From the NCBI GenBank assembly GCA_022702705.1, contig CM040428.1, positions 108,828,022 through 108,892,021 on the forward strand: a stretch of 64,000 bases of DNA, written 5' to 3'. The stretch is from Papilionanthe hookeriana x Papilionanthe teres. Lineage: Eukaryota; Streptophyta; Magnoliopsida; Asparagales; Orchidaceae. Positions within the stretch are counted from its first letter, which is position 1; each line of letters begins with the position of its first letter. Of the stretch, positions 55,838 through 64,000 are shown piece by piece. A program made the position numbers and the translations under genes. Below the pieces are notes generated by a model. The model was not told the origin of the DNA. It did not search any database and saw only the letters and a program-made list of their open reading frames with translations.

Positions 55838-56013
55838 AAAATCGTAAACCCAGAGAAATCATCCATAAATACTTCTATTTCACTGTCTATTAATTTACTA
55901 AAAATAGACATCATACATCTCTGGAATGTTGCAGGTGCATTACAAAGTCCGAAAGGTGTTCTTCTAAAAGCAAAAGTTCCATAAGGACTAGTTCTCAAGA
56001 GCAATAGGTATCT
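55838..56013 (-). pseudogene. Athila-type reverse transcriptase, C-terminal half, split by the solo LTR
   Basis: Minus strand: RTSPYGTFAFRRTPFGLCNA, PATFQRCMMSIFSKLIDSEI and EVFMDDFSGF, the YxDD-type active site (FMDD). Just upstream lies CATCAGATACC, the continuation of the codons for GYHQI interrupted at 63480. Left of about 55840 the RT stops and a short repeated phrase (AAAATTGCATTTTAAAACTC) begins. Confidence 0.9.
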
Positions 56014-58124
56014 GATGGTGTCGGCATATTTTTAGGTTATGTGTTTTATTTTGAAAAGGGGGTCGTCTACAGAAATTGTCGGCGAATTTTAATTTAATTT
56101 AAATAAATAATTTGAAAAGTAGTATTTGATTTTGAAAATAATTTTTAAATTTGAAGATTTTAAGATATGAAATCAAACTGATCTCACATCCCGAATAGTT
56201 TATATAAACGAGCACCGCACCAAAAACTGTGTATCTATCCCGAAGAATAGACACACTCGCTCGATGATGGGGCTCGATTAAATAAACTAGGAGATTTGTG
56301 ACATCCGTTTGGTCTCGCGAACCAATTTTATAAGCCGACAAGTTCCCCCGCTTAATATAAATGAATTAAGCGTGGTTTATATTATCTGGGTTCTTAAAGT
56401 TCCCTATAAGGGCAAGCCCCTATAGTTAATTACATCTTAAATGACGGGAATCACTTAAGAAAACTCTCGATAATGATCAGTGGTTTTGCTCTCAAGAATT
56501 TCAAACTTTAAGGTTTTCAAAGTATCGGATTTTGGAATTTTCAATTGGGAATGGATCAAATTTGGAACAAGTTTGTTTTAGGAGTCCAAAGGAAGAGAAG
56601 TAGGAGAAGCTGAGGATCCAAGAGGAATCTTGGCAACTTCCCGACTATCCTATTGTTTGGCTTAGATTTGAAAAATCCTAATGTTTATTTAATGTTTTGA
56701 TCTTGCCAATTTTAATCAATTAGGACTTATGTTCGTATGACATGATCATACAAATAGCCTTGAAGATATGAGGGTTTATGTCGTATCGGACGACTACCTC
56801 GGAATCCTAAAACCGGTTAGGGCTTAATTTGCAATGCAAATGCCTAACAAAAGGTTGAGGATTTATGTTGCACTAGGCAAACTACCTCGAAGTCCTATGG
56901 CTTGGTTATTTAATTCTAAGAATGGTTTTGTCGATGTAGATTCAAGTTTTGCTGATGACGATGGTCGTGCTGCCCACCATGCTCCGAGCTCCTTGTTGTT
57001 GCAGAGGTTTAGTTTTAGAAGTCATAAATCAGGAGATGAGAAAAGTGTTTTGGTTTAGAGAAAGTCTTAATTTCCAAGTGTTTTTTATGTTTCAATTAAA
57101 ACAAATCTTAAAGTTGATTATAACAACACCGGTTAAGATCCCACGATTCCATCCTTCCGGCATCGTTATTTCTATCGGATTCACTTAGTCCAGATGAATT
57201 TGCTAAACTCAACTAAATGAGTTCCACACTTTTATTTAGACCGTGGAAAATCTCGTTAGCAACACGTAGGTTACATCATCCGAGGTATTCCCGATCATCC
57301 AACAAGACTTTTTAATTTAGTTGTAATTGCAATTTTGTGTTCTGTTTGTGATTAAATTTTGAGTTGTTTTATATTTTGAAATATTGTGGCGGTGAATTTT
57401 ATCATACAATGACATTTAATTTAGTTTTGGTATCAGTTTTAGGGGCTACCCTAAAGGTGTGGGTTTTCATACAACAGTTGTTTATCATGCAAGAAAAGTA
57501 AATGCGATGCGATTAAATAAATTGCATTAAAGTAAATTGCAACAAAATAAAAGCGTACCTGGAGGGTCTTCCCGTCATCCCAAGCTACACTTAAACACAA
57601 TTTTGAATATTTAAGCAAGTTCCTAGGTAAAGCTAAGGGAAGGGTTATGGTTTTCTACCAAATTCCTAATCCTATAGCTAGTCATTTCCTATGACGTCTA
57701 GGTTCCCGTGTTTTGGTTTGAGGATGATTTTCTTCATCAAAGAACAATTAAGTTCAATTGTTCTTATAAATATCCTATCATATTGAGGAAGTGCTTAAGA
57801 AGAATCTTAAATATCTTTTCAATATTACTAGAATTGTTTTAAGTCCAAATGAATTTAATTATACAAATGAATTAATCGTCCGGGAATTCAAGTTTTATTG
57901 TTGTCTTACTCAGTGAAATAAGACATTTGAATATCCTATAAGAGAAGTAACATTTCATTTAACGTTCTATTTAGGAGTTATGATAACAAAAGCTTTCGAG
58001 GGCAAATTGATGTTCAAATGGTTTGTGATTTAATTTAATTTCAGTTAACGGGTTTAAATTTGAAATAGTGTTCAAGTTGCTTCATATTTATTTTGAATTT
58101 CTTTATGTCTTAGGTGATGTTATT

Positions 58125-58510
58125 TTTAATTCAATTTAATTTAACTTTAATTTAATTTAATTTGGTTTAGTTTTAATTTTAATTTAATTTAATTTGATTT
58201 TAATTTTAACTTGATTCTGTTATTTAATTTAATTTAATTCAATTTATCTTGATTTGATATGATTTAATTTAATTTAATTTAATTTGATTTAATTTAATTT
58301 TAATTTAATTTAATTTAATTTAATTTAATTTAACTTAATTTAATTTAATTTAATTTAATTTAATTTAATTTAATTTAATTTAATTTAATTTAATTTAATT
58401 TAATTTAATTTTATTTGATTTAATTTTATTTAGTTTTAATTTAATTTTATTTAATTGAATTTAATTTAAATTTTAATTTAATTTTATTTTTAATTTTATC
58501 TTAATTGAAA
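58125..58510. repeat. TTTAA microsatellite in the solo LTR
   Basis: Long, locally perfect TTTAA array (best around 58290-58415), expanded compared with 8345-8640 in the other copy. Confidence 0.9.
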
Positions 58511-60318
58511 TTTTAAAAGGGTTTAATTTAAATAATTTAACTTTAATTTAATTTAATGATTGAGTCTTTTAACATTTTAAATCTTAAATTTGGATTATCA
58601 TTTTAATTAGGAATTAAATATTATTGAGATGATTAATTTAGGGATTCTTAAATTAAAGAACAAATCTCTTCCTAATAATATCCCTATTTTAATAATTCCA
58701 ATTTTATTATTCTTCCAAATTTAATTAATTATTTGATTAAAGTTCATTTCAATTATTTTTAAATTGTTTAGTAGGTTTCTACCCTTTAATTATTTAAATT
58801 TCAATCATCCAAATCAGATTAAGATCAAATATTTTACTCTTTAATTTTATTAAGCCTAAAGTTTTAATTAAAGGTTAAAATTTTAATTACCATTTTGCTC
58901 CTTCAAGCTTAATAATTTCATAACTCACTAAATTGAGCTTAAATGAACTTGAAATTTTTATGTGACTTCGCTCATATGTCAATAAAGACATGAGAGGAGA
59001 AAATGTGATTTTTCTGTATTTAATTTATTTATGTAATTATTTTTGGTGGAAAATAGGGATTTCCAAGGAAAATTTAATAACATGACCAAGGGAAAGTTTC
59101 TATCCTTAAGAAAATTATGGGACGTTCCTAATGACTAGAGGACCACTTGGACCAATTTTGGTGATTGTTTGAATTATATTATTTTTATTATAATTATTTT
59201 GAGTTTTGGAGTATTAATTAATTTAAAAATAAAATAAAGGTTGAAAAATAAATTTTATATTTTTTTAAAATCTCTCTGATATCAAGGAAATCAGAGAATC
59301 AATTTTTACAATTTTCTGATTTTTCTTTGATTTATTAGAATTATTTTAGTGGAAATGCTAAAAAAATACATTTTTTTAATTTTAAAATTACCTTAGGGCT
59401 TTAAAATTTAATATCTCATCAAATAGACCTAAGAAAAATATAGGGTTTATTCCTAAGTGATTAAAATTCAAAATGTGACATTTTGGTGACTTTTATTATT
59501 TTTGTGTTTTTTATTATTTTTTAATTATTAAAATAATAAAATAATGTAAAAAATCAACTTTTTTAGAAAATTACAATTTTATTTTTCTTAAATTCCCCTG
59601 ATATCAAAGAGGCTCTAAAACTAATTTGGTGAATTTTTGAAAAGTATTTTGAAAGTTATGAATTTTTAAAGTTTAAATTGGCTAAATGGCTTAATCAACC
59701 CATTTAGTAGGGCTAACCAAGTCCAATTGACTTCAAATTTTTATGGTGGGTTCCTTCGATCATAAAGGTTAGTGGAGAATTGATTTCAAGTCAATTTGAT
59801 GTATGATTAGCTCTAATTAATTAAGAACCTATTTTGGGTGTTTAAGTCAATTAGGATTATTCTAAGTGGATTAATTCAAAACCTATTTTTCCTAGGGTCC
59901 TCTGGTCATAAGAAACATCACCAAAGTTTCCTAGAATTTAATTCACAACATGCTAATTATTGGATTTAAAGTACTCAAAACAGCAACATGAATTTGAAAA
60001 ATCAATAACTTCTCGTAGGGATGGCCTCTGACCTTAGAAAATTCAAGGAATATTCCCAAGTTCAGAGGCTTCAAAAGCCCTATGGTCTCATGCCATGGTG
60101 AATTTCCTATATGCATGGAGAATTAAAACAATGCAGAGAGTAAATAAATTATTAAAAATAAAATACTTAATGAAATTAAATGATTTCTTTTCCACATTAT
60201 TCTCCTCTGTTCACTGAGCAAGAGGGTATTTTTATTTTATTTTTCTGATTTTTTTACACAAAGTTATGCATTTTTAAAGTTTAGGGAATTAAATAAATAA
60301 GAAAAAAAACCTATTTTT

Positions 60319-60328
60319 CTACTTATCC
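60319..60328 (-). promoter_or_regulatory. Decayed TATA-box site of the solo LTR
   Basis: GGATAAGTAG replaces TATAAATAG found at 10416-10424, next to the conserved CG-rich block (60325-60500). Promoter activity is probably reduced. Confidence 0.45.
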
Positions 60329-63300
60329 ACGCGGCGCCACGCCATCCTCGGCAGCTCCGAACGCACACGCGTCGTCTTCTGATTCGGCGCCGCCATCCAA
60401 CTCAGCGCTCCGGGGGCCCGTTGTATCGTTCCGTCTCCTCATCCGGCGCGATCCTGGCCGTCCGTCCGCGAGTGTATTAAATGAACGGCATCCGTTCATC
60501 GTCCCCAAGCCTCCTAGCCTGAGAACCGTCCACACTAAATCCCTAATATCTCACTCAATACTTAACGAATTTTTGTGTTCTTGTGCTCTATGGATTCGTC
60601 TTGAAGAGACGAATACATCTATACGGTTATCATGCATTGAAATTAAGGCATTTGAAATGGAGAATCTCCAGAAGCTCGAGATAAAGAGTTAGCTCATACC
60701 TTTGCTCAGAGAAGTGTGGCTTCAATCTGAGGGTTGTGTCACCTTCGATTGGGTCCTAGAAAGCTCCAGATGAAGTCTCGTGGCACAGTGAATTGTCCAG
60801 GTATGATTTCGACCAAGCCCGATCACAAAGCTTGGAGTCCGGAACGGATGGGTGGCCCGGAGAGGGGCTTTGCTCGGTGGACCTCTTCCCTCGGTCCGGT
60901 GAAGGTGTAGGATCAATCAATTTGAGGATTGGTCCACTCGTGAAGAAGTGTCCCGGTTTTGGGTGGAATTTTGGGTCGAGAAATCGGGCCTCGTTGGTGG
61001 GGATTAAGGCAAATTGTCAATGGGGATCAACTGCTCTAAGTATGGAGAGTGGTCCGGAGCAATTTTGGCGGTGGTTTCGATAAGGTCCGGTTCAGCACCT
61101 CTCATGGCCGAGAGGAGGTGAGGTTTAAATAGGAGAGGGTGGAGGGCCTCCCAGGGGGAGTTAGGGGCTGGGATCAGCTGCTCTGGTGAGGAGAAGAACA
61201 GCCATGGTGGCCACTGGGCATGGGGCAGCTCAGCAAGGGAGAATTTCAAAGTTTGGCTCACATGTGAGCTCTCGGGTGTGGTGTTTTCCGGTGGCCTGGT
61301 GGCTGGCCGGCCAGGCACTGGTCACCATCTTGTTCAGGTGGGTCGGGGTCGGGGTTTAGTGTAGGCGATCGGCAAATGCCATGTGTCAAAAGCTTGGATT
61401 AGAATGGTATGGGAGAAGGCTTATTTTGGCTCAAATTGGTCAACCCATCCCTTTGGGCTAGGTGCACCACCCAATGCTTGGTTTAGGCGAAGGGAAAGTG
61501 ATTTAGTTCAAGCATAATCAGTAGGGTCAAGTCACCATCCAAGCCCAATTAGGCATAAGCATGGTTAAGAGGAATCATGGGAGTGGTTAATCACCTTATG
61601 GGAATGTAGTAAGGACCTCCTCCTTTTGCCCAATGTGGTAAGGTCACATATGAGCAACTCACATGGCTTGCATGTGGCTTAAGAGTGGCTTCATGGCTTG
61701 TCTTTGGCTTGGGGAAAAGCTTGGTCAATTTCATGAAAATGGATTTTAGAAATTTTGGTAATTTAGGGGTGATTTGATGGGATTTGGCATATGGCTTGAT
61801 TTGGATTTATTTTATCATGGGTTTAGAACTTAGGAGATGGTTTCATTCAATGGATGATGATATAGGATTGTCATGTGGGCTTTGGGCCTTTGAAATTTAG
61901 TAAAGGTGGGTTTTAAAGTGATTTATGGAAGTGGGTTTTTTTTGATTTTAGGATGAGAATCTTACAAAGGATTGGATCCAATAAGTGTTGAATTTAGCTT
62001 AGGAGTGTTTTATGAATGATTTGGAATAAATTTGAAGTGTTTGGGCTTGGTTTGGGTTGGATTTGGACCTCTTTGGTGAATGGGCCAATGTAGGTCAAAT
62101 TGGGCTAACTTGGGCCAATTTTGGGCTAGGGTTGAAATTGATGTAAAATAAATGTTTGGAAATGTTTATGGGAGTGTTTCAAAGAGTTTTTGGCTTTGGT
62201 TGGGTTTTGATTTTGGGGTTTGGGCTTATTTGGGTTAGGTTTGGGTTTAGGTCAAAATTGGGCCTTTTAGCTTTGGGTTGAATTTGAGTGGGGTTTGGGT
62301 CTAAATTTTAGGCAAATCATGTTAGTGTTTTGTTTGTGGGGATGTTAGGGAAGGTTTAGAAAAGATTTGGGGTTAATTGGAGTTGAATTGGGTTAGGTTT
62401 GGGTCATGGGTCCAAATTGGGCTTTAAGGCCAAAAGTGAAATTGGATTCAAATGTCAATCAAATTGGACATGGATTTGGTCTAGATTGGTGTTGGGAATG
62501 TTGAATTGAAGTTTAGAATTGAATTGGACCAGAATTTGTGTCAATTGGATAGGTTTGGTTTGACATTGAGTTCACTTTGGGTTAAAATGGGTCAAATTGG
62601 GGGTTTTGATAAAAGTGGGGTAAATTGACAAAATTGGCCCATAGTGTAGTTGAACAAAATGAAATTGGGAATATTTAGGATTTTCTGGAAGTTTCTGGGA
62701 ATTTTCTGAATATTTGGATTTTTGGGTCAAGAGGGGTATTTTGGGTATTTGGAGGGTATTGGGAGGTATTTTTGGAATTTTTGATATTTTTGGCTATGAA
62801 TGATCAATTTGAGTAATGTGGAAATGTTTGGGATTGGTTTTGAGGAATTTTGGGTGATTTGAAAATTTTGGGTAATTTCAAGGGCTTTGGGTAGGTTAGG
62901 CGGGTGTAGGGTCCCGGGGGTCAAAAATTGAAAATTTGGAAAATTGAAGATTGGGTAAATGTAAGTGGAATAAAATCATTTTGGTCGAGCCATGAAGCCA
63001 TATCAAGCCCACATAAGCCATGAAGGGACTCATTTGAGGCATCAACTATGTTGTTCCTAACCCTCTTAGCCAAGAGCTTAGGGGTTAAGGACCATCCATG
63101 TGGATCACCTTTATGAGTCAGGAGGTCAAGTTAGGTAAGGGTGTGTTTTTAGGATGTGTGTGAAAGTGTAGTGTATAGGTGTAGTGTGTGTGTAAGTCAG
63201 CCCTTCACCAGACCAGGCCACCTGTAGGCGATCCTAAGGCCAAAGAGTCCTATAGGAACTCATCCTTTAAACTTCCACATTTGATTTCAACCCACTACGT

Positions 63301-63479
63301 GATTAGGGGTCTACAGTCAAGTTTGTGGAGTTTGCAGGGAGTTAAGAAGTGGTTTGAATTTTTAAGTGGTGGGTCCCAATTCTAATCCTCTAGGATAGTC
63401 AAAGGAAAAGCCTAAGGCTAGATCCTAAGTACTAAAGAGAAGAAGAGAAGACCTCATCAAAAATGAGGTCAACAAATGG

Positions 63480-63969
63480 TAACCAGTATATCCATCCAGA
63501 AAATAGTAGTACTTATGTCCAGCAAGTCTATCTAACATTTGGCCTAGGAAAGGAAGAGGGAAGTGATCTTTTCGAGTGGCGGCATTTAATTTTCTATAGT
63601 CAATACAAATACGCCAACCAAAAACTTGTCTGATAGGTATTAATTCATTATTTTCATTTTCTTCAACAATTATTCCTACTTTCTTAGGAACACAATGAAT
63701 AGAATCTAACCATTTTAAAATTTCTTTTTAACTACTTCTTTCATAATAGAGTTTAGTCTCCTTTGAGGGTCAATTCTTGGTTTATGTTCTTCATTTAAAA
63801 AAATTCTCTGCATACAAATCGAAGGATTAATTCCTTTAATATCAGCTAGAGTCCATCCAAAAGATTTTTTGTATTTTCTTAATGTATCCATTAATTTTTG
63901 TTCTTGAGTTTCATTTAAGTCTGAGGATACAATTACTAGTAATGTTGAAAACTCTCCTAAGAAATACAT
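63480..63969 (-). pseudogene. Athila-type reverse transcriptase, N-terminal half
   Basis: Minus strand: EQKLMDTLRKYKKSFGWTLA, DIKGINPSICMQRIFLNEEH, QRRLNSIMKEVVKKKF. After a break it continues with WRICIDYRKLN-type residues and KDHFPLPF (63620-63545) and FLDGYTGY next to the insertion point (63480-63510). This is the pre-RT linker and RT fingers of an Athila element continuing beyond the window. It joins in order with 55838-56013 when the solo LTR is removed. Confidence 0.9.
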
Positions 63970-64000
63970 ACTTCAAATGAATTGGATTTTTTTTTAATTC

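Larger units (their letters stand above)
56019..63474 (-). mobile_element. Solo Ogre/Tat LTR, 7456 bp, with target-site duplication
   Basis: Full-length LTR from TGTTGACCTC (63474, minus) to TGCCGACA (56019), colinear with 6220-13603. The flanks are GATGG (56014-56018) and AATGG (63475-63479), a 5-bp duplication with one difference. The flanking DNA is a single Athila RT gene. Solo LTRs arise by recombination between the two LTRs of an element. It has no internal genes; apparent ORFs inside are not conserved. Confidence 0.92.

Noticed and set aside
56834..57188. Open frames with DGRAAHHAPSSLLLQ in the solo LTR
   Set aside because: It is the conserved R-U5 block read on the antisense strand; the frame is not kept in the copy at 32470.

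Overview
The window is repeat-dense plant nuclear DNA. I see no host gene, rRNA, tRNA, CRISPR array or bacterial feature. Everything recognisable belongs to LTR retrotransposons of the Ty3/gypsy superfamily, mostly nested in one another. Two families dominate: (i) Ogre/Tat-type elements with very long LTRs (about 7.4 kb), an 18-nt primer-binding site of the form TGGCGACTCCGCTGGGGA, a gag with an N-terminal extension, and two RNase H domains; and (ii) older Athila-type elements with LTRs of about 1.7 kb, tRNA-Asp-like primer sites, Athila-like RT/RH/INT and a third ORF of the 'putative plant transposon protein' type. This points to an angiosperm with a repeat-rich genome; I cannot name the species.

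Layout. 1-27244: two Ogre/Tat units in tandem, both on the minus strand. Element 1 occupies 1-13603 (internal part 1-6219, 5' LTR 6220-13603, 3' half outside the window). Element 2 occupies 13604-27244 (3' non-coding region with tandem repeats, an AlkB-like ORF, INT, dual RNase H, RT, protease, gag and a truncated 5' LTR). The LTR at 6220-13603 appears to serve both units. The array interrupts an Athila-type element, whose 3' tail and LTR follow at 27245-30815. 27245-32400: three Athila-type LTRs on the plus strand, one nested in another. 32415-38200: an old diverged Ogre-type LTR (minus) full of short tandem repeats, then a decayed plus-strand gag. 39500-56018: a mosaic of Athila-type LTRs in both orientations, decayed Athila pol (minus), three copies of the third ORF and two fragments of a diverged Ogre-type LTR. 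56019-63474: a complete solo Ogre/Tat LTR inserted into an Athila RT gene, whose two halves flank it (55838-56013 and 63480-63969).

The most interesting feature is at 15567-17038. Between integrase and the 3' LTR, in the same orientation as gag-pol, lies an ORF with a recognisable AlkB-type 2-oxoglutarate/Fe(II) dioxygenase domain. It resembles the plant ALKBH9/ALKBH10 m6A RNA demethylases and keeps the H-x-D, distal H and R-x5-R signatures. A pyrimidine-rich 3' splice-site-like sequence lies four bases upstream of its ATG. This looks like a retroelement that captured a host RNA-demethylase and could use it on its own transcripts. I cannot say from the sequence whether this has been reported before.

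A technical caution applies to every frameshift reported here. Where copies can be compared, CTG/CAG in one copy is often CTCG/CGAG, TCG/CGA or CCG/CGG in the other. This recurs and alters reading frame, and looks like a base-calling artefact at methylated CHG sites. Many breaks in the Ogre/Tat genes may therefore not be real.
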